Position numbers and translations under genes: made by a program
The notes under the pieces: model-generated
Databases searched by the model: none
What the model was told of the DNA's origin: nothing
What the model saw: only the letters and a program-made list of their open reading frames with translations
Source: Streptomyces sp. RerS4
GTDB taxonomy: Bacteria > Actinomycetota > Actinomycetes > Streptomycetales > Streptomycetaceae
Direction of reading: 5' to 3'
Assembly: GCF_023515955.1 (NCBI RefSeq)
Contig: NZ_CP097322.1
Coordinates: forward strand, 496,001 to 560,000
DNA length: 64,000 bases
Shown here: piece by piece, positions 42,311 to 50,529 of the stretch
Numbering within the stretch: position 1 is the stretch's first letter
Layout of the letters: every line of letters starts with the position of its first letter

Positions 42311-44247
42311 CAGCCTCACCCGCCACCTCCCCGGCCACTTCCCCGGCCTCCACCCCGCTCCGCGCGGCCCTCGCCGACCTCGGCCTCGACGTCCTCGACA
42401 CCCGCGCCGCGCGCGAGTTCACCTCCGGCCGGGCCGTCGTCGTGCTGGACGACTGGACGCTGGAGCTCGCGACGACCCTGTCGCGGCACGCGCTCGACCA
42501 CCCCGTGGCCCTGGTCCCGGTGCGCCACGACGGCGCGGTCTCCGTCGTCGGCCCGGTGCTGCGACCCGGCGCCGTGGGCTGCGTCGCCTGTACGGAGTAC
42601 CGGCGCCTCGCCACCATCGGCGGCCGCGTCCCCTGGCACAGCCCCGGGCTCCGGCTGGCCGGAGGCCCCGCGCCGGCGCTCGCGGACGGCATCGCCGCAC
42701 TGGCGGCCGCGCTGCTCGGCGATGTCCCGACTCGGGGCGCCGGCGCCACCGTGGGGATCGTGCACAGCGGCCGAGCCACCTGGTCGACCCACGCCTTCCG
42801 GCCCGTCGGCGGCTGCCCGGTGTGCCTGCCGCTGCCCGGGGACGTCGTCGAGCCGGCCCGGTTCCCCCAGGAGCCGAGGCCAACGCCGCCGGCGGAACCA
42901 TCGAGCCTTCGCGGCCCCAACGACCGTACGCACACGGCCGGTTTACGGGCGGAGCTGTACGACGAACGCTTCGGACCGATCCATCAGGTGACGCGTACCG
43001 AGGATTCGGCGCACAGCCTGACGAGCGCGTACGTGACCCTGGGGCGGGCGCAGCGCGACGGCGGGTACGGGCGGGCCCTCGACTTCGAAGGCAGCGAGCG
43101 CGTGGCCCTCTTCGAGGGGATCGAGCGGCTCACGGGGATGAGCCCGCACGGGAGGCGTACCGTGCTGCGGTCCTCCTACGCCGAGTTGGGGCCGGAGCGG
43201 GCGGTGGATCCGGTGCGGCTCGGGCTGCCCGATCCGGCCCACCACGGCCATCCGGCGTCGTCCACCGTGCCCTACGCCCCGGATCTGGAACTGGACTGGG
43301 TGCACGGCTGGTCGCTGACCCACGAGCGGCCCGTCGCGGTGCCCGAGCACGTGGCGTACTGGGATCCGGCTCCGGGCCGGCCGCGTGTCGTCTACGAGAG
43401 CTCCAGCGGCTGCGCTGTCGGCAACAGTCCCGAAGAGGCCGCGCTCTACGGCCTGTTCGAGGTGGCGGAGCGCGACGCGTTCCTGATGGCCTGGTACGCG
43501 CGGACCCCGCTGCGCCGGATCGCACTGCCCGACGACGACCTCGAAGTGCTGCACCTCGTCGACCGGGCGGAGACGGTCGGCTACCGGCTGACGCTGCTGG
43601 ACGCGACGAACGACTTCGGCGTCCCGGCGATCATCGCGCTCGCCCGCCACGAGGACGTCGATTCGGCGGCCCCCCAGGTCTTCCTGGCCGCCGGGGCGCA
43701 CCACGACCCGCGTGCGGCGATCCGTTCCGCCGTGGTGGAGGCGGTGACGAACGTGTTCAACGCCGCGCAGCGCCTGCGGGCGGAGCCGGACGTCCACGAC
43801 CCCGGCCGGCTGCGCCCGATGCTGGAACAGCCGGATCTGGTCCGCACCTTGGCCGACCACACCGCCCTCTACGGTCTACGGGAGGCCCGGCCGCGCGTGG
43901 ACCTCCTGGACGGCGGCGGCCCGCAGGTCCCCTGGCAGGAGGTGTGGCCCGGGGCGCCGGAGCCGGTGGCCGACCTGACGGTACTGCTGGAGGCGACGGT
44001 ACGCCGCCTCGCGCGGGCCGGCCTGGAGGTGCTGGTGGTGGGGCAGGACGAGGCGGGATTGCGGAAGAGGCTCGGCCTGTACGGCGCGAAGGCGATCGTG
44101 CCGGGCGCGCTGCCGATGACGTTCGGGCACGTGAACCGGCGCACGCTGGGGCTCCCCCGGCTGCTGGAGGTTCCGTACCTGCTGGGCCGCGCGCCCCGCC
44201 CGGCGCGCCACGGGGAACTCGTCCTGCATCCCCATCCGTTCCCCTGA
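42307..44247 (+). CDS. YcaO azoline-forming cyclodehydratase
   Basis: A 646-aa YcaO protein. The N-terminal ~200 residues carry two Cys pairs, CVAC and CPVC, a zinc-site pattern of TOMM cyclodehydratases. The YcaO domain has SSSGCAVGNSPEEAALYG and LFEVAERDAFLMAWY (the ATP-binding Glu/Arg region), and the extreme C-terminus ends HPHPFP, the PxPxP motif of azoline-forming members. It would convert Cys and perhaps Ser/Thr of the core to azolines using ATP. The codon at 42943-42945 is TTA, implying bldA control. The GTG overlaps the upstream stop. It corresponds to LazE. Confidence 0.93.
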   Translation: MTASPATSPATSPASTPLRAALADLGLDVLDTRAAREFTSGRAVVVLDDWTLELATTLSRHALDHPVALVPVRHDGAVSVVGPVLRPGAVGCVACTEYRRLATIGGRVPWHSPGLRLAGGPAPALADGIAALAAALLGDVPTRGAGATVGIVHSGRATWSTHAFRPVGGCPVCLPLPGDVVEPARFPQEPRPTPPAEPSSLRGPNDRTHTAGLRAELYDERFGPIHQVTRTEDSAHSLTSAYVTLGRAQRDGGYGRALDFEGSERVALFEGIERLTGMSPHGRRTVLRSSYAELGPERAVDPVRLGLPDPAHHGHPASSTVPYAPDLELDWVHGWSLTHERPVAVPEHVAYWDPAPGRPRVVYESSSGCAVGNSPEEAALYGLFEVAERDAFLMAWYARTPLRRIALPDDDLEVLHLVDRAETVGYRLTLLDATNDFGVPAIIALARHEDVDSAAPQVFLAAGAHHDPRAAIRSAVVEAVTNVFNAAQRLRAEPDVHDPGRLRPMLEQPDLVRTLADHTALYGLREARPRVDLLDGGGPQVPWQEVWPGAPEPVADLTVLLEATVRRLARAGLEVLVVGQDEAGLRKRLGLYGAKAIVPGALPMTFGHVNRRTLGLPRLLEVPYLLGRAPRPARHGELVLHPHPFP

Positions 44248-44370
44248 GGCCGGGTCGGCGTAGGCGCGCGGCGCGGACGCTACCGTGGGGTAGGCCCGGC
44301 GCGGCCGGCTGCCGTACGGGCGGCACCAGCGGGTACGGGCCGGACGAGTCGAGGAGTGAGGCGGACGCCC

Positions 44371-45213
44371 ATGGCGGACCATGACCTGTCAGGCTTCGAG
44401 CAGGACACCTTCACCCACGAAGGCGCGACGCGGACGGTCCTGCGGCGCGGCAGCGGACCCGCGGTCATCGTGATCGCCGAAATCCCCGGCATCACTCCGA
44501 AGGCGCTGGAGTTCGCCGAACGCGTCGCGGCGGTGGGGTGTACGGCCGTCCTCCCGGTGCTGTTCGGCACGCCCGGCCGCGACCCTCACCCCACGGCGCA
44601 CGGCATGGTGCGGGGCGCGTTGTACACCGCCGCGAGCATGTGGAACGTGTGCGTGAGCCGCGAGTTCACGCTCTTCGCCACCCGCCGCAGCTCTCCTGTC
44701 GTGACGTGGCTGCGGGCCTTGGCGGCGTACGAGCACGAGCGCTGCGGCGGCCCGGGGGTCGGCGCCGTCGGCATGTGCCTCACCGGCGGCTTCGCCCTCG
44801 CCATGGCCACCGACGAGCGGCTGCTCGCGCCCGTCCTGTCCCAGCCGTCGCTGCCCCTGGGGCTGACGCGCCGGCATCGCGGCGGCATCGACATCTCCCC
44901 GGAGGAGCTCGCCACCGTGCGCGGGCGGTGTGAACGCGAGGGGCTCCAGGTGCTGGGGCTCCGCTTCAAGAGCGACCGGCTCTCCCCGGGCGACCGTTTC
45001 GGGTTCCTGCGCCGGGAGCTCGGCGATGCCTTCGTGGCCGTCGAGTTGGACGACGAGGACGCCAACCCCGACGCCGTGCTGCCCCCGCACTCGGTCCTGA
45101 CGGAACACCTGGTCGACCGACCGGGCGAGCGGACGCGGGCGGCCCTGGACCAGGTCCTCGACCTGTTCCGGGCCCGCCTCCTCGACCGGGAACCCGCCCG
45201 GGAGGCTCCGTAG
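44371..45213 (+). CDS. Dienelactone hydrolase-family protein
   Basis: A 280-aa alpha/beta hydrolase. The nucleophile elbow is GVGAVGMCLTGGFALAMA (Cys nucleophile), with VIVIAEIPGITPKALEFAER near the start and a C-terminal region with HSVLTEHLVD supplying the likely His. Such enzymes hydrolyse lactones or esters. There is no strong reason to link it to the upstream RiPP genes: 123 bp separate it and it has its own GAGGCGG site before the ATG at 44371. It converges on the VWA gene. Confidence 0.85.
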   Translation: MADHDLSGFEQDTFTHEGATRTVLRRGSGPAVIVIAEIPGITPKALEFAERVAAVGCTAVLPVLFGTPGRDPHPTAHGMVRGALYTAASMWNVCVSREFTLFATRRSSPVVTWLRALAAYEHERCGGPGVGAVGMCLTGGFALAMATDERLLAPVLSQPSLPLGLTRRHRGGIDISPEELATVRGRCEREGLQVLGLRFKSDRLSPGDRFGFLRRELGDAFVAVELDDEDANPDAVLPPHSVLTEHLVDRPGERTRAALDQVLDLFRARLLDREPAREAP

Positions 45214-45264
45214 CGTCCCCGGGGGCGCCGGCCTCGACCTGGGCCTCAGCCTCGGCCTCCCGCC

Positions 45265-46509
45265 TCAGCCGATGTCCACCACGCGGGCCCACTCCGGCGG
45301 CGTGTCCGGGACGTAGTCGGGGTCGTCCTCGTCCCACGAACCGGAGCCGTGGCGGCGGGGGAAGAGACCGACCACCGTCCGGCACCCCGGCCGGGTCCGC
45401 GGCCAGGGGGTCTGGCCGTCGGTCAAGGCCACGATGACGTCCGGTCGGGGTCGGGCCCTCAGCGCCGCGGCGAAACCCGTTCGCAGGTCCGTACCCCCGC
45501 CGCCCACCAGCGAAATCCCCTCCGCGCGGCACAGCGGGTGCACGACCCGGGCGGCCGCGTCGCACGACAGGACGGTGACCAGGTCCCGGCGCCCGCCCAC
45601 GGCGCGCCCGATCGCGGCGACTTCGAGGAGCGCGCTGCCCAGTTCGGCGTCGCTGACCGAACCGGAGGTATCGACGACCACGCAGACCCGGGGCGGCATG
45701 CGCCGCAGGCTCGGCAGGACGACCCCGGGCAGGGCGGTCGCCCGGCGCGCGGGGCGGCCGTACGTGTAGTCCTCGCCGGCGCCGGATCCGGCGGCGGCCG
45801 CGCGGATGGCCGCGCCGAGCAGCTCCCGCCAGGGCTGCGGCGGGTGGAACGCCTCCTCCGCCCAGCGCCGCCACCCCTCGGGGGTGTCGCCGGGGCGGCC
45901 GGTGATGCCCCGCGCCACCCGGAAGCGGACCGCGTCCCGTTCCTGCGGGCTCAGCCCGTGCGCGCCGTCGGGGCCGAGGTCCCATTCCCGTTCGAGTCCG
46001 TCGGCGCCGCTGCCGCAGTCGAGCCAGGCGATGTCCCGCGTGGCGGTTCCGAGGCGGAACTGGCGCAGGTAGTCCTCCATCAGCTGCCCGCCGTCCAGCC
46101 CCAGGCCGGCGGGGGTGACGGCGCCCTCGGGCATGGTCAGGCCGTCGCCGAAGACGTCGTCGTTGATCTCGCAGTCCGCGGCGATGTTCATGCGCAGCCG
46201 CTCGCCCGGCCCGGTCAGCCCGCGCTCGCGCGCGACCCGGTCGCCGCGCCCGTGGTGGTCGCGCAGCAGGTGCGACACCTCGTGGACCCAGACGCCGGCC
46301 AGTTCCTCCACGGGCGTGCGGTCCACGAACGCCGGTGAGACGTAGCACCGCCAGTGCGCGTCGACGGCCATCGTCGGCACCCGCCGGGTCTCGACGGTGT
46401 GCAGGGCGAACAGGGCAGTGGCCAGGTAGGGGCGGACGCGGGCGGCGTGGAGCCGGGCGGCGTACAGCTTGTCGCGGTCGAGGGTCCCCGGCGTCGTGGT
46501 GGCGCTCAT
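45265..46509 (-). CDS. VWA-like protein with N-terminal metallopeptidase-like region
   Basis: A 414-aa protein of the VWA-like/DUF2201 type. The N-terminal half has VWVHEVSHLLRDHHGRG with an HExxH zinc motif and AADCEINDD. The C-terminal half is a von Willebrand A domain with the MIDAS motif VVVDTSGSVSD, GGTDLRTGF and ALTDGQ. Such proteins work with the MoxR AAA+ ATPase next door, commonly in metal insertion or complex remodelling. The ATG overlaps the moxR-like stop (ATGA). The target is unknown. Confidence 0.88.
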   Translation of the reverse strand: MSATTTPGTLDRDKLYAARLHAARVRPYLATALFALHTVETRRVPTMAVDAHWRCYVSPAFVDRTPVEELAGVWVHEVSHLLRDHHGRGDRVARERGLTGPGERLRMNIAADCEINDDVFGDGLTMPEGAVTPAGLGLDGGQLMEDYLRQFRLGTATRDIAWLDCGSGADGLEREWDLGPDGAHGLSPQERDAVRFRVARGITGRPGDTPEGWRRWAEEAFHPPQPWRELLGAAIRAAAAGSGAGEDYTYGRPARRATALPGVVLPSLRRMPPRVCVVVDTSGSVSDAELGSALLEVAAIGRAVGGRRDLVTVLSCDAAARVVHPLCRAEGISLVGGGGTDLRTGFAAALRARPRPDVIVALTDGQTPWPRTRPGCRTVVGLFPRRHGSGSWDEDDPDYVPDTPPEWARVVDIG

Positions 46510-47780
46510 CGGCGGGCCCGCGCGTCGGCCGCCGCGCGGGAGGCGGTGCGGGCGGCGGCCTCGTCCGCCTTGCGCGAGAGGTTCACGGCCCCGGCGAGGC
46601 GTTCGATGGCCGCCGGAACGTCCCACGCGTCGCGGCGCAGGGCGGCGAGGGTGGTGGCCGGGACGACGACCAGGTCCGGGGCGCCGGTCTCCAGCGCCCG
46701 TACGAGCAGCGCCCACGCGGCGTCCCAACGGGCCTTGTCCGGACGGCTGCGTACGGCCGCCACCACCGCGTCGAGGACGGCCTGGCGCAGGTCGCCCCGT
46801 TCCGGGAGGACGGCGCCGGCCGGGTCGGCGAGCAGGGTTTCGGGGTCGGGCAGGTCCATCCGGTCGAGGCTCGCCAGCAGTTCCAGCCCCGGGCCGTCGC
46901 CGACCACGCCCCGCACCAGCAGGGACAGCACCTCGCGGGAGGCGTCGGCGGCGGTCGCGAAGGCGATCAGCCGCAAGGCCATCTCCCAGGTGCGCGGCGA
47001 GGGCCAGGCGCCGCCGCGACGGGTTTCGCCGCTGGGCAGGCGGTGGACGAGCGCGGGGCGGGCGGCGAGGAGTCCGCACACGGCGCGGCGGGCGAAGTCG
47101 ACGGCCTCGACCAGCCGTTCGGGCCTGAGCTCCGGCAGCGTCGCCCGGGGCCAGGTGCCGGCGAGGCCGCGTACGACGACCTCCGGATCGTGGGTCCAGT
47201 GGAGGTGCACGAAACGGTTCGCCAGCGGTGGGCTCAGCTCCCAGCCGTCGGCCGCCGAGGCGCGCGGGTTGGCGGCGGCCACGATCCGCACGCCCGGCGG
47301 CAGTCGGAGCGCGCCGACGCGGCGCTCCAGGACGAGGCGGAGCAGAGCGGCCTGTACGGCGGGCGGCGCGGTGGACAGCTCGTCCAGGAACAGCAGCCCC
47401 CGGCCGGCCCGTACGAGGCGCACGGCCCAGTCCGGCGGGGCCATGGGGACGCCCTGTTCGGCGGGGTCGTCGCCGATGACGGGCAGCCCGGAGAAGTCGG
47501 ACGGTTCGTGCACGCTCGCGATGACGGTGGTGAGCGGGAGGTCCAGGCTCTCGGCGAGCCGCGTCAGCGCCGCCGTCTTGCCGATGCCCGGTTCGCCCCA
47601 CAGCAGGACGGGCAGGTCGGCGGCCACGGACAGGGTCAGGGCCGCCAGTTGCGGATCGGGGCGGGGTTCGGTGGTGGTGTCACTCAGCAGGGACGACAGC
47701 GTGTCGGCGACGCCGAGTGGGTCCGAAGGGAACGGGTGGTCGAGGCCGGTGGCAGGTGCGGACGGGGCATATGAGGACAT
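46506..47780 (-). CDS. MoxR-type AAA+ ATPase
   Basis: A 424-aa ATPase. The Walker A motif is GEPGIGKTAALTRLAESL, Walker B is LLFLDELSTAPP, sensor 1 is VRIVAAANPRASA and the arginine finger region is PPLANRFVHLHW. The C-terminal ~180 residues are helical. AGGTGA lies six bases before the ATG at 47780. Paired with a VWA partner, it likely remodels or activates a client protein. It is 108 bp downstream of a third gene of unknown function. Confidence 0.92.
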   Translation of the reverse strand: MSSYAPSAPATGLDHPFPSDPLGVADTLSSLLSDTTTEPRPDPQLAALTLSVAADLPVLLWGEPGIGKTAALTRLAESLDLPLTTVIASVHEPSDFSGLPVIGDDPAEQGVPMAPPDWAVRLVRAGRGLLFLDELSTAPPAVQAALLRLVLERRVGALRLPPGVRIVAAANPRASAADGWELSPPLANRFVHLHWTHDPEVVVRGLAGTWPRATLPELRPERLVEAVDFARRAVCGLLAARPALVHRLPSGETRRGGAWPSPRTWEMALRLIAFATAADASREVLSLLVRGVVGDGPGLELLASLDRMDLPDPETLLADPAGAVLPERGDLRQAVLDAVVAAVRSRPDKARWDAAWALLVRALETGAPDLVVVPATTLAALRRDAWDVPAAIERLAGAVNLSRKADEAAARTASRAAADARARR

Positions 47781-47814
47781 GTTGGATCACCTGTGTGGGG
47801 TTTGGGCGTTTCGA

Positions 47815-47876
47815 GGAACGCGAAGAGGATGAGAAGAGCAGAAGAAGACGAGAAGAGAAGGGCTGGAGGCCGGGAG
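47815..47876. repeat. Purine-rich tract before the MoxR-like gene
   Basis: About 60 bp of almost pure A and G on the + strand, e.g. GATGAGAAGAGCAGAAGAAG, so the mRNA leader of the MoxR-like gene is polypyrimidine. It is far less GC-rich than its neighbourhood. Its meaning is unknown. Confidence 0.5.
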
Positions 47877-47888
47877 CCGGCGGCCCGG

Positions 47889-49325
47889 TCAGCGGACGGT
47901 CGCGCGGCGCCGGTGCCGGCGACGGCGACGGCGACGGGCCGAAACACGCTGCTGTACGGGGTGTGGTCCCGGCCGGGGTCCGGGTCCCGGGCCCGGTCCG
48001 GGGCCGGCGAGACCGGCCCGGTAGAGGCCGTGGTCGATGCGCCGACGCGCGGCCGCCTCCAGCTCGTCGCGCAGGGCGCCGCCGCGCAGCACGGCGTCGG
48101 GCCCGAGCAGGCCCTCCACGACGGCCAGCGCGCCGGCGACGTCCCCGTGGTCCAGGCGTTCGCGGACCCCGCTGAGGCAGTCGGGGTGTCGGTGCGCCTC
48201 GTCGATCGCGCGCAGGCAGGGCAGCGGTGTACCGGTCAGCGCGACGAGCAGCTCCTCGCGGTGGATCTCCCGCGGATCGTGGTCGAGCGCCACCAGCACC
48301 CCGTCGACGAGAGCGATGCGGTGCCGCGCTCCCCGGCAGTCCACGAAGCGTGGCCCGCCCGGCGGTTCGGTGGTCACGGGCGGACCGGCCGGTACGTGGC
48401 CGGGTACGAGCGCCGCGGCGACCAGCGGGTGCAGCCGGTCGGGCCCGAGCAGCCCGGCGCGGAGCAGTTCCACGTCGGGCGGGACCCACACCGCCGCGTC
48501 GGGCAGGAGCGGCAGACCGCGGTGGGTGTCGCGAAGCGGCACGGTCGTGATCCGCGGCGGCGGGCACGCGGGCGCGCCCTCCGGGGACACGTCGAGCAGC
48601 AGGCGCCGGCGGGAGTCGAGCCGTACGACGACGGGGCCGGCGGGCCGGCCTTCGGCGCGCAGCAGGATCCGCGCCTCTGCGGCCCACTGGTGGACCGCCG
48701 GGGCGCGGTGTTCCGGATGCGTCCCGTGCTCGTACGGGTACGGGTACGGGTCCCCCTGCGCCGGGAGCGCGCAGGCGGACCGGGGTCGCAGCTCGGCGGA
48801 GCGGTGCGCGTCCCAGAGGTGGCGGTGCAGGTCGAGGCGGTGGCGCCGGCTGGGGTGGGGGTGCGGGTGCAGGCGGGGCGCGGGCTCGGTGGAACCGTCC
48901 CACAGGGCGAGGGAGATGCGTTGGCCGGCGTCCGCCCAGGCGGGCGGGGTGCGGGCCACGAGGTACAGCGGTGGGGGTCCGTCCGGCGTCGGGGCGTCGT
49001 AGCGGGCCAGGGCGATCGTCAGGCCGGGGCGCAGCAGTCCGTCCGGGGCGATCCGGGGCATGTGCCAGCGCAGCAGGTCGGGAGCGAGTGCGCGCAGGTC
49101 GGCGCGGATCCGGGCGGCGCGTTCCCGGCCGTGGACGCGGGAGACGGAGCGCAGGTCGAGGTCGACGTCGACGCCCGCGGCCGCGCACGCCCCCGCCCAG
49201 TCGCCGGCGTGCCGGCGGGTGGTGGCGGTCTCGATCATGGCGGGCGGCACGGCGTACTCGCGTACGCGCAGCCAGAAGGACAGGTCGGCGGGGTGGGAAG
49301 GGCCGTTCGCGATGTGAGTGGGCAT
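47889..49325 (-). CDS. Unknown protein of the MoxR-VWA operon
   Basis: A 478-aa protein, first gene of the three-gene operon. I recognise no domain with confidence. Visible features: a basic/His-rich middle (LHPHPHPSRRHRLDLHRHLW), a repeated Pro-Tyr patch (GDPYPYPYEHGTH), a conserved-looking WLRVREYAVPPAMI near the start, and an Arg-rich C-terminus after a Gly/Pro repeat. It may be the client or adaptor of the MoxR-VWA pair. The start at 49325 lies in the loop of a short hairpin and follows AAGG; a GTG at 49331 is an alternative. Confidence 0.7.
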   Translation of the reverse strand: MPTHIANGPSHPADLSFWLRVREYAVPPAMIETATTRRHAGDWAGACAAAGVDVDLDLRSVSRVHGRERAARIRADLRALAPDLLRWHMPRIAPDGLLRPGLTIALARYDAPTPDGPPPLYLVARTPPAWADAGQRISLALWDGSTEPAPRLHPHPHPSRRHRLDLHRHLWDAHRSAELRPRSACALPAQGDPYPYPYEHGTHPEHRAPAVHQWAAEARILLRAEGRPAGPVVVRLDSRRRLLLDVSPEGAPACPPPRITTVPLRDTHRGLPLLPDAAVWVPPDVELLRAGLLGPDRLHPLVAAALVPGHVPAGPPVTTEPPGGPRFVDCRGARHRIALVDGVLVALDHDPREIHREELLVALTGTPLPCLRAIDEAHRHPDCLSGVRERLDHGDVAGALAVVEGLLGPDAVLRGGALRDELEAAARRRIDHGLYRAGLAGPGPGPGPGPRPGPHPVQQRVSARRRRRRRHRRRATVR

Positions 49326-49335
49326 CAGCACTCAC
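49314..49335 (-). promoter_or_regulatory. Hairpin around the start codon of the unknown gene
   Basis: GTGAGTG at 49314-49320 and CACTCAC at 49329-49335 can pair, with an 8-nt loop that contains the ATG. On the mRNA this would partly hide the ribosome-binding site, a possible translational control. Confidence 0.4.
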
Positions 49336-49479
49336 CTTGCGCGGACGGGACCCCCGATCTGTGAGAGGTGTACGTGGTCATGGTCGGGGACCGTACCGTG
49401 CTCCGCCGTGCCCCGGCAAGATCTTTTCAACGGGGCGCACGCCCTCGCCTCCACGCGTCCCCGCCTCCCGCGCCCCTGC

Positions 49480-50286
49480 TCAGCCGCGCGAGGTCCAGCG
49501 CCGCAGTTCGCGGGTGAGGAACTCCGGCGGGAGGTACTCGGCGGGGCCGGGCCAGGGGTGGGGGTGGCGCGGTTTCTCCTCCTCCGTCGGCCAGGGCTGC
49601 ACGCCGAGGCGCAGGGCGACGTCCTGGCGCAGGCGGGGCAAGAGGGCGTAGAGGCGATCGCCGGGGCACTGGGTGTCGTTGAAGTCCCGGTGGCCGTGGA
49701 TCTCCGACGGGGACAGCCCGTACGTGCCGCAGATGTGCGCGCACAGGGCTACGAGGGTCTGGTACTGGCGGGCCGGGGGTTCCTCGTGGGTGTAGGTGCC
49801 CTCGTTCTCGATGCCCACGGACACGTCGTTCTGGCCGACGCAGTGGGCGGAGCGGACCTGGCGCAGGCCCGTCGACAGTTCGGCGAGGCTGTGGTGGCGG
49901 CCTTCGGTGACGAACGCGCCGCGGCTGATGGTGAAGTGCTGGCCGGTGTCGATCCAGCCCTGCATGTCCATGTGGTAGTTCTGGATCGCCCGTGCGAGCG
50001 CGAAGGCCCGCTTCTGCGAGAGGTCGTCGGTGTTGCGGGTCGCGGTGTGGTGCACGATGATCCGCCGGGGCGGTGCGTCGAGGATCACGACGTCCTCGGA
50101 GGGCGGGCGGGCGCCCCAGGTGTCGCAGTCGAAGATCAGCGGGCTCGTGCCGCCCGCCGCGGCCGCGCGTCCGCCCGCGCCCCAGGCGCCGGCCGCCGCG
50201 AGACCGAGCGCCCCGGTGAGGAGCCTTCGGCGGGTGACGGGCGTTCCGGCGATGCCGGACGCGGGGGCCAGGGGACGAACACACAT
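49480..50286 (-). CDS. Tat-exported peptidoglycan amidase (amidase_2/PGRP fold)
   Basis: A 268-aa secreted N-acetylmuramoyl-L-alanine amidase of the PGRP/T7-lysozyme fold. The twin-arginine signal is TRRRLLTGALGLAAAG. Zinc ligands appear in IIVHHTATRN, HGHRDFNDTQCPGDRLY (His and Cys) and the fold core SVGIENEGTY. It should cleave peptide side chains from muramic acid in the wall. AAGGAG lies eight bases before the ATG at 50286. Three 17-bp tandem repeats lie 60-110 bp upstream and may regulate it. Confidence 0.92.
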   Translation of the reverse strand: MCVRPLAPASGIAGTPVTRRRLLTGALGLAAAGAWGAGGRAAAAGGTSPLIFDCDTWGARPPSEDVVILDAPPRRIIVHHTATRNTDDLSQKRAFALARAIQNYHMDMQGWIDTGQHFTISRGAFVTEGRHHSLAELSTGLRQVRSAHCVGQNDVSVGIENEGTYTHEEPPARQYQTLVALCAHICGTYGLSPSEIHGHRDFNDTQCPGDRLYALLPRLRQDVALRLGVQPWPTEEEKPRHPHPWPGPAEYLPPEFLTRELRRWTSRG

Positions 50287-50347
50287 GCGAGGGACTCCTT
50301 CTGACGGACGGTCTGTCGGTCGGGGTGTTTCGGCCGGGCCTGAGGGC

Positions 50348-50398
50348 GTTTGGTGACCACCTCCGTTTGGTGACCACCTCCGTTTGGTGACCAACTCG
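50348..50398. repeat. Three 17-bp tandem iterons upstream of the amidase
   Basis: GTTTGGTGACCACCTCC occurs at 50348-50364 and 50365-50381; the third unit at 50382-50398 changes its last bases. Each unit contains GGTGACC, a near-palindromic core. They are placed where an activator or repressor would bind for the amidase gene. Confidence 0.8.
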
Positions 50399-50529
50399 GC
50401 GGTGGTGCCGCCCGGACGACCCAGGGGACAACGACCAACTGATCACCGGGGAACGCCCCTCCGGGCGATGCTCCGCCGTCGGCGGACGATGATCACCCCG
50501 ACGGCGCAGTGGACACGACTTAAGGAGCC

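Noticed and set aside
37450..44247. Class I lanthipeptide cluster
   Set aside because: No LanC cyclase and no SpaB_C domain; the YcaO and LazA-like leader point to the thiopeptide class instead.
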